A DNA stretch of 64,000 bases from Dipylidium caninum (GCA_017562135.1 QEYB01000275.1:258001-322000), one strand, 5' to 3'. Positions 43,926 to 58,900 are shown, counted from the stretch's first letter. Program-made: numbers and translations. The notes: a model not told the origin generated them from the letters alone.

Positions 43926-46900
43926 ATGTCACATTATCGGCCTGGGATGGTGCGGCGCGCACTGCTGATAGGTCTCTTTATTGTCCAATTTTCCTCATCA
44001 GGTAATGAGATTTGCTACTTTACTCCTTCACATTAGCTTTTATAAATGAGGTTTATTTGGAACAATTAACTCCATTTCCTGTCGAACTGGGGACCCGGAT
44101 CCACTGGCGAATAAATCCCAAGAGTGGAAACAGCTATGACAATGGTGGAGGGATTGGCATTTATCTAGATGACATAGTTGTCGGTTCGTGGAGTCCAGAA
44201 TGTTTTCCTTATGCTACCCTTGGGGACCCCCCACTTACCTCTTGCGAAGTGGGAAAAGGCCCTGCTCTGGATTTTTTCTTCACCCCAAAACGGGAACATT
44301 TTGGGCAACGCATCCGCGTAAACTTTTATCCCAGTACCAGAGCTGTCTATGCACAAACGGGTCAGGTTATACTGAATACCACTGTTCAGGTTAGCCCTCA
44401 TTCTCACCTAGAATTACCAATTATAATATCTCGATTGTCATGTTTTCATGAGCTTATTTCCTCTTAACTTCTTTGCTTTAAATTAGATGCTTCAGCTTCT
44501 TTGGCTGTTTGTGACTATATGATTATTAAACTGGATGGGAAACCTTGGTTGTGCTTTTTAATTCAGTGAGCCTTCGTTAATCGAATTTGTCAGCTGTGAA
44601 CTCAGCGGAGTAGTATTATTAACTATTTCATAGAGGTTATTATATTTTATCGTTTGTGCGAAAACATTCTTACTTGACCGTAGCGCCGATTACGGCCTTT
44701 TGCTTCCTTTTGTTGTATTCGAGTTCCCTTTAGCTGGAGTTAAATATTATTAAGCCAACTTTTTTCTGTCGTTTCTGACAGCCTTTTACTGATAATCAGT
44801 TAAGTTTACTTTGTTTTTGAACAGAGCTTTACTTATCTCTATTTCTTGAAAGATTGTACAATTTGCGTTCGCGTAGTAAAAATATCCGCCCCTCTTGCAT
44901 GTCCTACTTGCTCGTCCCCTCCGACAAATTTTTAGACTTGATAACTGCCATCGAGTTCTATAACTTATACGGTACTGATGTCATAATGACACGTTTTAAT
45001 TCCATCTTGAATGCATTTTACCTCATAAATGTCGAATTCTGTAAATGTCTACGATATCTAGTGTATATTAAAGTTGAATGAAAGGTCGCTGCGTTGAAAA
45101 GACGGCTGAGTGAAGCCATCAATCGTGACAGCAACTGGAAATCTGTCACGAACGGAAGTAAGAAAGCACAAAGTGTCAGTAAATTAATAAAAAATGAATA
45201 TAGGATAATAGCGTTAAATTGTGATGACTGAGTTATTACATGCTGCAGTTATGAGTTTTTCAGGGTATACAAGTTTTATTCCCCTGTCTATTCGTCTTTG
45301 AGATGATCGTGTTGATAGTGTAGTCTAGAGGTAGAGATAAGAGGGTGATTTGTGATTGGCAATGCTTATTTTGTCTATACTTTTCATTCGTGTAACAGTA
45401 GTTTTCAGTGTGCGGTTTTTTAAGGTTTCTACAAGATCGTAAGGTTGAACATAATTGGTAGACGCTTCGCTGTCCGCCTTACCGTTATCACAACTTTTTT
45501 ATATTTATGACTTGAGTTAATTTAGATTTGTGGCTTTCCATCTCTTGTACAGATTCGACAAATTTTCTAGTCTATACCGCCTTTCTTTTGGAAGAAGCAC
45601 TTGCCTTGTAAGACTCAAAATCAACTATTCCGAGTGGGATTACTCGAACTGACAAATCTGTTATAATCAGCGTAGTACCTGATTTGACACCTTGAATTGG
45701 TCATGTAGAACGCGCTTACCGTAACATTTTATAGTTCAACATTGGATGAGTTGTACTCAATTTTGTCTTAAAGCTGTGGAAGGGATGGGCGAGGAGTCAA
45801 CTGCATATCCCGTCCAAGACGACTGGTTGTTACTATGTATCTTTCACGAAGACCTTTCTGGTTGCGTGGACTTGATTTTACTTTCCGTGCCACGTAAATA
45901 GTCTTATTTCTTTTCATCGTATCATTTGGTTGCCTGTGGGTTAGTCCAATCGAAGTCTGTTGTGAGATTGGTCTTGTGTCCGTTAGTGTACCCGAATACC
46001 TGTCTTTATTCGACTTGTTAAACGACTCGTCACCAAGTAATCCGATCTTGCGCTTCGTCATGTAAAGTGGCTGCTTGCTTCTGCATTTCTCAACTCTCGC
46101 GTCTCGGGGCTTCTGTCACCGGACTGGTTGTCATTGCCAAGTGGTTGGAGGGTTAATGTCGGCTTGCCTCGTGGAGGGACATTGAAGCATTGAGTGGGAT
46201 TTTCGAGGCTGCATTAGTTAGGGTCTTTCTATGCAATGTTCCGCCACCGAATCTTTTTCAACAATTATGGGTACCATTAGATTAGACTTTGTTTTTTACC
46301 TGTCCCCCTGTGTGTTTTCGAGCGGTAACTGATTTTTTCTCTTTTTCTCCCTTCCTCCCTCAGCTCACCAAGCAGCCGACCTTTCTGGACATTAAGATCA
46401 CCCTGGAGCGTGAACCTGACTATGTACGTCTAGCTCCAAGTGAACTTAACCTCTCTCCTCCAATTTTCCTCGATGGTTCACTTGCCAAAGTTGAATGCAA
46501 AACAGATGGGGCTCTTCCACCCCAACCCATCTCATTCAACATCGTCTGCAACAATCCTCCACGCGCTGCTGTTGAACAAGAGCGTCAGTCAAAAGTGCAA
46601 CTCGGCTATCCATACGAAATCAGTTATAGCTACTATCACTTCCGTTCACCACCTACGGACGAGGAGTTGGCTGAGAGCATGGCCATTGGCTATGCGCAAT
46701 CTATCTTAGACGGTTCGAGAATAGCCCGAAGTCAGGATAACTTGACGATTTCGGCTTCTTTACCAATAAACTCGAAGGCGCATGATTGTAGTATTTATTG
46801 TCGTCTGATGGGCAAAGAGAGGCAGATTCGATTGACTGTCTACTGTGAGTCGTCATTCTTTGCTCTTACTCCTCAGCACTCTCTGACCCCTCCTTGTTTG

Positions 46901-49900
46901 AAGCCCAACCGTGGAACTCGTGAGCAATTTCTAGTCACTTGACTGCTCAACTTGTTGATATTATTCACAGATAGGGCCAATTTCCTCCAGCTTTCAATCG
47001 AATATTATTACTAGACTTTTTCGAAGACTGCCTATTCGGACCTATTGTTTACCGCTTATTGATGTGGGCAACTACCTCCTCTCTTATCCTCAAATAAAAT
47101 GAATTGGTGTTGCTAAATCTAATCTACGACTTTGCTTAAACTAAGTTATGATACTGGCGGGATAGATGAAACTATTCTGATTCGATTCGGTATGTTTTTA
47201 ACCTGGCCGATCAAATGTAATCACACCCGCTAGTCGGCACGCAATCGCAAACGATAGCTAGGATGTGTACTGTGCACACTTGTCTTGCTTAGATTTCATG
47301 TGATTACAATGCGAAATTAACTCACAATAAAGTTTTCCACACCTACTGGGTCCAGGTTGCCTCTGAGAGGTGGGAAGATTCTCATTTTAAATGCTCACGT
47401 ACATCGGGCACTTTTGTTCACCTGACTACTTGAATATAACTAAGGAAATTTTTTGTTTTTTTCCCTTGTAGATCAAACCACTGTCGCTTACATTCTCCCT
47501 CAACCCACTGACGGTCTAATGCGTGTCGGCAGTTCCATGACTTGTCACGCTGACGGATTCCCAGAGCCAACAATTGTCCTAACACTTCGCCAGCCCATGC
47601 ATCAGTATCATCGTAGGCCGATAATCGACCCGAAGGAATACCTGGTCACCACCAGTCCCGTTCCCCCCATGGATCAGTTTGTCGACAACTCGGAAATCGC
47701 GGCGGCCACGAGGATAGGCCTCCGACCCGACGAGTACACCATAAGGGGCCCGAAATTTACACTGGCATATAATGCAACTCCGGGGGTGGAGTTGATGCTT
47801 GTGTGTACAGCGGGGAATGCTCTGCCCAATGCATTAGACTTCTTAGGATTCAACAAAACCATCGCAGTGGCAAGATTCACTGTAGCTGGTGAGTTGGGGT
47901 CGCATGCCTTCACCTCCCAACCCAGAATTGTCTCCTACAGGAGATGCCCTTTAACTCGGGTAACTTGACTACTACCTCCAGTAAACAGTGATTCTTGACT
48001 AATGTGGCGCAGAATTGTGACACGGAAAGTAACCCCACCTTTTTCAATCTCCAAACCACTTTTGGAAAGGGTTCAAGAGTGGCTTATACTTTGATAAGGG
48101 GAGGGAGAGACAGAGAGAGAGAGAGTAGGGCTGAAATTCACTAGTATTAGCGTCCTGTCCAAAGCTTTCCACACAAATCAGTTCTCGGACTTGACAGCTA
48201 TGAGTTACCGAGGCTTTTCAACTTTATATTCATTTAATGAGAGTACCGGGGGGGGGGGGAGTGGTCTGTTACCTCATTTCAGCCGACTCGACCTTTGGGA
48301 ATGCGGTCTCATGGTTTCCGCTCGATAGTGTCTTGACTCTCGGCCTTGCCGTCATTCTCAATTGTCGTTCAGCTATCCCCATGAACACAAAAACACTACT
48401 TTTTGATTTATGTACTCCCATTCCTCTACCGTTAGCCGGAATCCTTAAAGTCCATTACCTTCTAATTGAGGAAGTGGACGCCATCGTCTACAGCTGACCG
48501 CTGTTAAAGTAATAGGGGGCTGATGAGAGCAGAAAAGTTGAAAATATGTGAACGTATTTTGCACCCCACTTTCTTTTCCCTCCTATTACTTCGTTGAAAG
48601 ACGATCACTTGAGGAGGGAGAACACTCAGTAGACACCATGGCCTGCATTTTAATAATTGCGCTTCCACGTGACCTCGAGAAGACTCTAGATAACTTTCAG
48701 TGAAGAGTCGCAAGATTGTATTTAAGCATTTGTAGAATATACTCAGGTTACGGAGTCAGAACGTGCCCTCTTGACCTCTCTTAGACTGAGGTGTTTGCTT
48801 GGATCTCTTTTGATGTCACCATTCACTCTCGTTGGGGTAGTCGAGGTAGACTGTCCCCTGCAATTCGCGGGAGACGGGGCCAACTACTCCCTTTGCACTG
48901 ATTTTTCGGGCGAGAGCTGGGGAAGGTTTTGTGGTGGTGGCGGGTAGGGCGGGTGCTCCCTTGTGTCAGGTCAAATGAACTTGTTCCCCTTTTCCCCACT
49001 AACGTCTCATTTTGCCCTAATATCTCTATTTTCAGCTCGAAACATGTTCACCGGTAAGCTTCGCATTACTCAGAACTTATGCTATCTGCGCTTCGCCATG
49101 CCACTTTTTGATCTGTGTCTCCTTCTTCCCGCCATCTTCTCTTCCTCCTGCGCATTTTGCATTCCTAACTCCCCCGCATTTTGTCTGCTCAAATTATGCA
49201 ATAGTACCGACAAATTTTTCTGGTTGATTTCCATTCTCGGTGCGATTAAATGCGATCTCATCACCCACCGCTTCCCAGCTCCCGCCTCAGTGATTTTAAA
49301 GCGCCAAGGCCGCTTGGTGGTGGTTGGCTTATTTTCATTCCGTAGGCGGGGAAAGAAATGGGCCACCGACTGTTAGCGAAGCGTTATTTAGTGATGAATC
49401 GCCACCAAAACCTCTTTAGCCCCCACTTCATTCAAACCACCTTCGTCTTATTATTCGGTGGTGATTTGAGGTTTGCTGGCACCTCGTATACCTCTCTACA
49501 TTTTACCTTTTCTATTCCACGAATTTTGAGGTCTGGAGCATTCAATAATCTGAGACTTCTATTTGTTTTGCGCTGGTCCTGGAAACAGTTTGGCTGGCAT
49601 GCCTATAGGAATTCGGAGAAGATTTGGTTCAAAAAATTTATCTCAACTCCTCCTCTGGTAGACTTTCTGTTGCTATATCTTTGACTATGCAGCGGGAGTA
49701 TCCCAAGGCGGCAGACCAAGACGTAGGAATCTTTAAGGTTCCGAGGGTTCTTTTCCGTCCTTCGTCTAGCTGACTTGACCCCGAGAGACTGAGTGCTGAC
49801 CCACTGGAAGGTCGTATCATCATCAGTGGACTCGTGAACTGGGCGTGACCCCATTTCATAAGAAGTGGGCATCCAGATCGCTTGGGCGCAGCCAAAGATG

Positions 49901-52900
49901 GGTCCATTGTGCACTGAATCTCACCATGGAATAATCCTTAGACTATTAAAGTGGCGGACCGCGGATGCAACGTGTGCGTCAAATTTCGCCAAGCTTTGAG
50001 CTTGCTACGTGCAGGTCAGGAAGTTCGGCTCCCCCCTTCACTCCCATTTGACCTGCACATGTGATGTGCATCTCCGGCCGTCTCAACCGTCACCCAGAGA
50101 TTTATATTTTCTTCTCAAATTATGGAGTAGTTAGTTTTTTAATGCATACTTGGGTTAGTGGGATGGGTTTATGACACCGGGCTCAGATAATGACGCTGAT
50201 TTCCTCCTTTGCAGCAATCTCTTACAGCAGCATTGGAATCGTTGTTGGAATCTGTATGGCGATCCTTCTCTGCGCCATCGTCATCATCCTCCTCATGGTG
50301 TACCTTCGCCGAAGGCAGAAGTACGCCTCCAACGCCATCCAGACGCGCAGTTCTGCGATCAACGCAGGTGGTGCCAATGGTGCAAAAGGCGGCGGCACCC
50401 TGGGACATGGAAAGTGAGTCCTTTATGTGTTATCATGTGCGGCTGTGCCCGCATCGACTCCATGACTCATGTCAGCCTGGGAATATAAGGTGTGTATGTG
50501 ATTATGAAGGCTGTTGCTCAGATGTGACCACCGACGCCCCGGATTCTCCATGATCCCTTTTTGAAGAGGGGCGACACTGACATCACCTCTCACTTGTCTA
50601 TCGCAGCTAAGTGCGACTATTTCACTTTTCTTCTATCTTCCACTTCTTTTGCCTGTGATCCTCTTACGTGCCCTCTCTTTTATTTTTAATCCGCTTGCCT
50701 TCCCTTGTCTTGGTCTGTCTATGTCGTATTCTCCCACTTCTTTGTTCGCTCTATACTGACCCTCTAGCATCTAATTCCAGCCCCCCCGTCAACTCTCACC
50801 GTCTCAACGGTGTGACCGTTCCCACCTCAGTCAATTCATTTGGCATTCAATCTAGTCCTCTTGTGCCACTACTGTCCGTGCATTTAGTATTTGCTTATCT
50901 CATCCCCCCCTAATTCTACCCGCTCTTTACAATTCCAGTTCTTCATTCATTCGTCCTTCCGTCAGTTTCACTATTTCCTCATCCACATGTAATCTCCGGG
51001 AGGAGTCGAGTGTTTTACTCACTCTCTTTCCAACACATGCTCCACATAGAGGGAGAGCGAAAGAGACGCATACCCGCTCACACCTAGCAATTAAAGCTGC
51101 GCCTATTTATAGATAGGCTGCTTGCGCGCATGCACTGGAGCTACCATTCGCCCGATTTCCACTTTTCTGCCTGCCGGGCAGGCTTTAAAGTGTATGGGGA
51201 CTAGCTGCTACCCTAGGCCTTCTGCCACGCCGCTCTTCTGCCCCGTTCCACTGCCTTCTTTTCCCTCTAACTCAATTCACTAACTTCCCCACTTGTTAGC
51301 CATCACGACCATCCCCTCCTCCCATTTTTGGCCAATCACGCTACTCTTCCGTGTCCTACTCAACCCTGCTCAGCTTTGCCTAAAATAGCGGACTGGGTTG
51401 GTCGATAAACCGCGCTGGACCAGTGATCCTCATCTGTCTCCTCCCTCCATCCCCCGTAACTTGGTTCAGCCTCGGTAGGCGTTATTTCTCCCCATTCATC
51501 TTCCATAGCCCTGTTCATCCGTTCCCTTCAACCACCTTCCCCGATTCGCCGGTTATCGGACCCAAACCACCTATCCTTTATCCCATCAATAATCTGCCCT
51601 GCGAATTTCTTCTTAACCTCAATCCCCCCCCTCCCCCCTATTTCTTCGCTCCGAAGTGAAACCTTAGTTGCTAACTGCGATGGTGATAACGTATTCACCA
51701 TTCTCTTCTTCCCCCCGCCGGTGACACATTCATCCTATCTCTTTTATTACCACTCCCTCGATCTGACCTGCAAGTTCATCTCACATCTCTCCCCAGCGAT
51801 TAACCTCTCTCCATGCACTTGCCCACTCCCCCTCCCCCTCTTGTCGTTCGTTACGAGTTACTATCCTCTGATCGTTCTCCACTCCCCCTCTTCACCACGT
51901 GGACCTTCGTGACCGTTGTATCCTAATCATCCATTGTCTTAGACTCTCTGCATTACCATAGGTCCTTATCTTCCCTATCTTTTCTAACACTGTTCTTTCA
52001 TCTTTCTCTTCTCTTTTCCTTTCAGACAAGGAACAATGTCGGGATCAGGTGATTACGTAGCCGGAGTCAAGGTGAGTCTCCTTCCATCTAGCCTAAACAA
52101 ATTTTCCGACCTATGTTTACCAGTTTGATAGAACGTCGTTTCTGCACTTCTCTAAGCGCCCTGTTTACCCACTATGTGATATTCGTAGACTTTGGCGGAC
52201 GAAATAGAGCTCAGCGTTAAGCCGTCGCCTAGTTTTCAGTACTCATCGTGGGGAGAAGAGGGGGAAGACACGCACACACACACACACACACATGCACTGT
52301 TGTCGGCTTGTACTTGCTTGTTCGTCCGTTGCGCTGTTGTCCCGTTTGCGCCTTTTCTCGTGTTAAAAATAAGTGAGTAGGCAAAAGTACAAGTGACTTG
52401 TCCCCTTCACCCACTTGACATTTGCCGTTTCTTCCTAAATCCTATTCCTCCTCCTCCTCATTTTCATTACTCCCTGACACTCCGCTTCTTCGCCTCGGTG
52501 AAGAATAGGCAGAACTGAGCGCAGACTCTATAGCAACCAGCTCCCCGAAGCTGCAAGATGAAATCGCAACTAACCTTCGACCTTTCCTCTTGACTTGCGT
52601 CCAATTCATTCTTGATTTAACATGACGATAGGCTGAGCCAGAAGCTCTCTGTCCACACAAAGTTGTCCCCCTGACCTATTGAAAGGTCATGACAATAGGC
52701 TAAAACGGGTGACGATCTGCCAACAACCATCTCACTTCCAATCATTCGAGTGTATCCCAGATTTTATGTGGTGCACGTCTCGCGATAAGCCTTTGAGTTC
52801 GGTTTTGCTAACCATTTAGATGGTTCCGCAATAACAACTAAAGCGGTCTTGAGAAGCATTTGTTATACGTAGGACGGGGAGAAGAAAGACTCATGGTGTC

Positions 52901-55900
52901 GTAGGACGGGTGAACAGTCGACTTGGCTGCCAGTAGACGGTCGAGTACGTGGCTAGCAGTGACGTGGTAGGAGTGGGAGGTGAGTGCCCACTACTCCACG
53001 ACAAAGTCGTTCTCCTTCGGTGTGGCACTCGATTTGGGCCTATCAATGTGCGTGGGGTATGGGGTCAATGGTGCACCCAAATCCACGTCTCTCACACCGA
53101 AGTGTGTCTGCCTGTGCCTGTGTGCATGTGGTTGTGTATGTTTGTGTGTGGAGGTGTGAATAGAGCGTGTGCTCGATTAAATCATGAACGGATTGTCCAG
53201 GTGATTGTGTGTTTGGGTACACACTGGCCTGAACAACTGGATGAGGTAAAGGTGGGGGCCTGGCGCTAATTGTGGGTAGTGGGTTCTATTGGTAGGTTCT
53301 TCAGGACTTCGACGATGGGGATGTCGGTGGCGAGAGAGGCAGGAGGTGGTGCCCTCGAGGAAGCATTGAGAATCCTCCACAGACCTGCATGGAGAGGAGT
53401 CTCTTTTCCTTGCTGGAGAGGGAGGATGAGCTCATGACTTGCTGGTGATTGCGAAGGTGTACTTTGGAAGAGGTGGGACGCTGTTGTTGTTGGTGGGAAG
53501 TGAGGAGTGGAGAGTTGAAGGGTAGGAGGAGCGGAGCGAATCAGGCTGACAGGAACGCCGCGCTCGTAATTGTCTATTTCGCCAACTATTACAGTTGAGT
53601 GGCCACGCACACGTGTCCTCGACTGGGCCTGGTGTATTGTGCTGGAGGAGGGCCTCGAGCTTCGTCGTGACCGCAAGTCTATTACGGCCACGGCGGGGCG
53701 AAGTAGATCGTCACAGAATGCTACGTCCACGTTTTTCAGGTCCTCGCGTAGTAAACACACTAATTATTGCTTAGGTGAACTTTCACCTCTGGGCGGAGGT
53801 CCTCGAGCCCCGTTTTGGCATAGCACCAACTTGGCTTCATAAGCATTCTGGCAGTCCCTCCCTCACTTTTACTTTAAAATCTCTCTCGTCTTAATATTTT
53901 CATCATCACAATCTCTAGGCATCAGTTGATGAAGGAGATTACAGTCTACGTTCTTCGGTTGGTGAAAATTGGGCTCGTAGGCAGAGTTACTACTCAGGCA
54001 CTCCTTCTTCCTCATCGTCCCATCCCTCGAGCACCGCAGGCTCGCTGAAGCGTCAGGTATTTTGTAAATCGACACTCGTCTCCACGCTGACCCCCCCCCC
54101 CCTCCCCCCCCACCCCTCACAGCCGATGCTCCCCACTATGCCGTTGTTACTGCCACTGCTGCCACCACTAATTGTTATCTCCAATTGACAGCCAGTCGAT
54201 GGCCGGGTTTGTGTCGATTTTTGGGCCTTTGTTTACACTCGCAACTCTCCCTCTCTCCGCGTTCATGTGTTGTTCCAACGGCTAGTTAGCGTTTGTGCTG
54301 CCGAGGATCTTTATCATCACTACACTCCGAATCATATTAATCACACTGTTTCTGCGATGTAACGAGGCACACGTCCCCTGGTGCAGGTTCTTCTGGTACT
54401 CTTCTCTACTTTGGCTGTGCGGCAAAACGACGACTCGTTTTTTGAGCCTCTACCCCACTTTAGGCTGTTTTATTTCATACCTCTCCCCGCCCTCGGCCTC
54501 CTCCACCCCATTCAAATGGGTCTCTCTGCCCCAGTGGTCGAGAATTCCTCCATTATTTATCTCCCAGGGGATTGCACTCACTATTTTCATAGTGTAGTAA
54601 TCTGCTAACTCCCCTGGAACCATCGCTCAACCTTTGGTGCAAGTTCTTTAGGATATCTCCTCTTTTCATTACCTTGCGGTTACCCTGTGCCTTGGTCTCG
54701 CGTTCGCCTGTCCTCCCGGCGCCCGTAGGTGAGCCTCTCATCTCCGTGGCCCGTTTTCTCTTCATTTCCATTCAAGAATCCTGACAGCTCGGAGGGCTCC
54801 GAACTCTCCTGGCGTTTGATATGTGATCTTAGAAGGCTGTAGGTAATCGCATCTCCAGGCATCCTCCTAACTCCGATCGTGGTGATTCGCTTCATCCAGT
54901 TTCCTCTCCTCACTCATCGGATATCACCGCGGCAAAGTTTAATGAGTCTCCTCCATCGCATTCCGAAGAGTTTTGCGAGTTGGTAATTCCGCCCACTCGA
55001 AGGTGTTCTCGGGACCCTAGTCATCCTCGGGGGTTTTGGACTCGCTACTACTGTCTTCACCACTGGTTAATTCAACAGGCTGGTTGAAGTCTCCTCAACA
55101 TCATCAGTTTCACACCGTGATTGGCGCTTTATTTAAGGTGATCGACAGTCAACCCCCACCACCCTCGCGTCCCTCACCCACATTTTACGGGTCTCTTGGT
55201 TCAATTTAATTCGACTCCTTCGGTATCCATTTCATCACTGTTCACTTATGACCGCCTCATGTTATCTGGTTGTTCCAATCGGTGTCATGCTGTAAATTAG
55301 CTGACAAGTGTCCCTTGCCATTTACACACGGTTATGTGACGCCACCACGTCTTCTCGACTGTTCACTCACTTTTAATTAGTCTCGTCTCAGAGTCTCTTG
55401 ACTTCGTCATTGGAGCATTTGGGAAATTGAGGTGGTGGCGATCCCTTCGCCCTCGTGGCAATGCCGACATGCCGTCAGACTCTGCAATATTAATCCACCA
55501 TGACACCGCCGTGAGCTTCCGCTCTCCTCTCCTCTCCTTTCCCCCCAGTTCGCGGTTCCGAGGGGCAAATGTGGGCTTTTATGCTCCTGCCTAGTACCGT
55601 GACAGCTAATTATAAGATCGCATTCCAATAGATGGTGGGTGCGCCGGGTTGTGGGAGAAGGTCCCCATTGTATTCTCCCCACCAATCAGAGAACAGGAAA
55701 CTCCCTTCCCCTTCATTGGTCATAAATAAAGTTATTTTTAATGATATGTAATTAATTTTCGAGCCATTCTGTTTAATACCCTTCCCCGCCTTTTATTAGT
55801 TATTCAAATCTTTGTGTGCGGGTAAGTGTCCCGGTCAGTGGTGCCATTCACCTCCCCCTTCAATACCCTTTTTTCACGCCGAAAGGACTTGGCACTGGAG

Positions 55901-58900
55901 AAACTCAAACTTTGGGTTGAATTAGACACTGGCCATATTTTGGGGTGGAGAAAAGGAGGACGGGTTAAACAAGACCGCTTTGATGGAAACTTTGTCGAAA
56001 CATCGTACCCAGGGTGAATGCTGGAAGACCTTGCCCCATTCTCTTGCCAAATTCTTTTCGCTCTTGCTTTTATCCAATTAGACTCTTTCATTTTTCTTAA
56101 CATAGCCCATTTTGTGCTCCGAATCCGGTTTTTTTCGGGTGAGCAGTCCCTCCCGCCTTCGTACCATCGCGCACCACTACCTGATTGGACGACTTGAGGA
56201 TATCGACCGCCTCAAGAGCACCTTTGGCCCCAGTTTCCATCCTTCATGCTCCATTCTTCAGACAACAATGTTACTTCTCTCGAAGGCATCGTATTTCACT
56301 TTCTCTGTCTTAATGCGAGCACACAGTCCGCTTTTGTCTTTGTTACGCTGTCTCACGATGTGGGGTTTGCACTTTGAAGAAGTAGACCTCGTTGATCAAC
56401 TTCCTGGTACGTGGGCCCCCCTCCCACCCAGTCCTGGTGTCCGCTAGCCTAGGATTTCAGAAATGGCATGTGTCTATACGACTGAATGTCCTTTTTCCCT
56501 AACCACCGTCCATGTCGTAATCTGTCCATGTGTGACGTGCCGGCTGCATTTATATCTGTCTGAAGTGGACGCCAAGAGTTCCAGCCTGCCTTGCCCACTT
56601 CTGCCACCCACGTAATAATGTACACTTCTTCCGTGAAGCGAGCGAAGGTTTGAGGAGGACAGTAGCGTAGAAAAGTGAATGTTTATTTAATTATATCTTC
56701 GACCTCACACACAGACTGCGCAGTTAGACCAACCTACTGCCAACAGCCTAGACAGTCTTGCCTGTCTTCGTAACTGCGTTCCTGCGTCGCCGTCTGCGCG
56801 GTTCTCCCCGGCTTCCGCCCTCAAGCCCCCCCCCTCTCCCCCCTCCATCCCCCCACATTCAACGGCCCGTTACAGTTTTCAATTATTGCCAGACTCTCCT
56901 CCTTCTCAACCTTCGGGTCACTCCGTCGTTGTGGCCGCGGTAGTGGTGGGGCTATTTCTTAGACTCTTTGTTGCCATGACTACGAAGATGGTCGAAATTC
57001 TGGAGACTTTTCGGGGCCCGAAATCAATAATGTCTCTCTGATTTTGAACCTCTTGTCCCAAAATGTGGCTTGCACATCACTTTGTGAACAAATGGAGCTA
57101 CGTTGATGAGGCGATTGGCCATAGAACTGAGAATAGCAATAGGGAAAGCGTTTTTTTAGAATGGCTGTCGTCAGCCTTCGGTGTTGCGGCTCAAGCATTC
57201 CCTGTCTGAAATGTCGGCCCATGGTTCCATGTTTTTGGAGGTCGGTTGCCCATAGTCTACCAACGCCGAAGCGATTTTCCACAGGCCTTGGCTATATCTC
57301 CTCTCCGCGACAGCTTCTGACTGTTTTCTCCACTCGTTAGCTCTGGACGGCCTAATCGGGATGCTCGAACTCGCCTGACTCCGTTTGATGCTGAGCCTAC
57401 TAGGAAATCCAGTACTCCACCCGATGCCTAATCCTCGTTTTGACTTACCAAAATGTAAACTTTGCTGCATTTCAAGAATGAGCTAAAGTACGAGGTCAAG
57501 CCTCCGGAGGTTGGTCTTGTTTGTATCCTTACCGCTGCCCAGGACATGTTTGTCCTCCTTCTCTTCAACGCCAACGCCTCGTAAACTCTTAGAAATTAGT
57601 CTGCCTCGCTAACTGGCTCAACTCTCCCTCTGTCCACCGTTTTGTTTGACAAATCCCTCTGTTTTGCTTCCCACGGGCACTCGAAGAAACTGAGGCATTA
57701 GTAGAGGAGTGTATATTTTCGTGTGCCTTGTCTTCTGCAGGCTTTTCATGCCTCCTACTTGGGTTTTGTTGGTGCTCCCTGCCCCTTGACGGAAATAGGC
57801 CACCTTCCCTCTCTCACTGTCTTGACAACTATGCGATAATTTTGTAGTTGTCTTTTCTTCCTCACTCCAAAATTTTGCTTCTCCGCGAGACGGTTATTTT
57901 GCTCCCGGGGAAAATACAGCTATGCCACTCTTCTAGGGTTGTGCTACTTGACCATCCACCGCCCGACCTCCCTGTACGCGGAAGTGTCTCTCCTCCGGGC
58001 CACCTTTGAATTGAGCATGGATTCCCATTCGACTGTTTCATTCATCTTTGACGAATATTAGTGTATTTACCTGCTTCCTGCCATTACTTTGTTAGTTTAA
58101 TCATACTCCAGTTCCAGTGAAGTTACCTGAGCCGTCGGAAGAAGGAATCGTTTATGGTCGCAGTTATTCTGTTCACAAACGGCCAGTATGGACTCTATGT
58201 GAGGAGATTCCAAACGTCTTAAGCGTGTTGAACATTTCCACCACCTCTTTTCCCTCATCCTTGGTGTTTGGGGCACTGTCTTCCACACCATCTTGACAAG
58301 TTTCCCACTTCAATGCTTACTTTTCTCCAAACCCCTCAAAATTTATGAATGTAGCAAAAAATGGTGTCAATATCGTCCGTGCATGTTAAAAAAAGTAACC
58401 TATTGTACGAAGAGTTTCCTCCCGCTGCTCTTTTTCATTGGTCGAATTGGTGATTCTCAAGGTCATTGACGCGACTCGTGTGCTAATTAAGGATTTCATT
58501 TCGGTTAAAATTATCTCGTTTACTTCGACGAGTTTTCTACTTAATTTCTATCCTCAAAATATTTCCTAAACTCACAAACTCGGCTTTTAAAAATGGATAA
58601 GTGTTACCAAAATTATTCTTGCGGTTATTTATTTCTCATCCCTCCACTCCTCCGTTCACCTATCCATTAAAAATGCAAATTCACGTCAGCTTCTTCTTCC
58701 ATTTACTTAATCTTCATCGTGGTCGGTTAGTTAGAGTTGCTTCCTGCCCCTTTTTATTGCTCGCTTGTTGTTCACATCTACTCTGCTAGCCACTCCGCTT
58801 CTGATTATTACCTTTCCTTCTTCTAGGCTGAAGACTTTATTTCGCCTCTAGTAAGTGCAACAATTAGGCAGAAGTACTGTGTGCTGCTGTGACAGTTCTA

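Larger units (their letters stand above)
52072..53918 (+). other. Receptor-gene intron containing dispersed repeat copy B
   Basis: Holds a CA repeat near 52270-52292 and the repeat at 52935-53537. Confidence 0.6.

Noticed and set aside
52235..52300. CA repeat as a Z-DNA regulatory element
   Set aside because: It is a common intronic microsatellite; nothing else in the surrounding sequence suggests regulation.
56980..57470. Minus-strand open frames in two shifted frames
   Set aside because: They look partly protein-like, but no family, start or splice evidence supports them; left as intronic.
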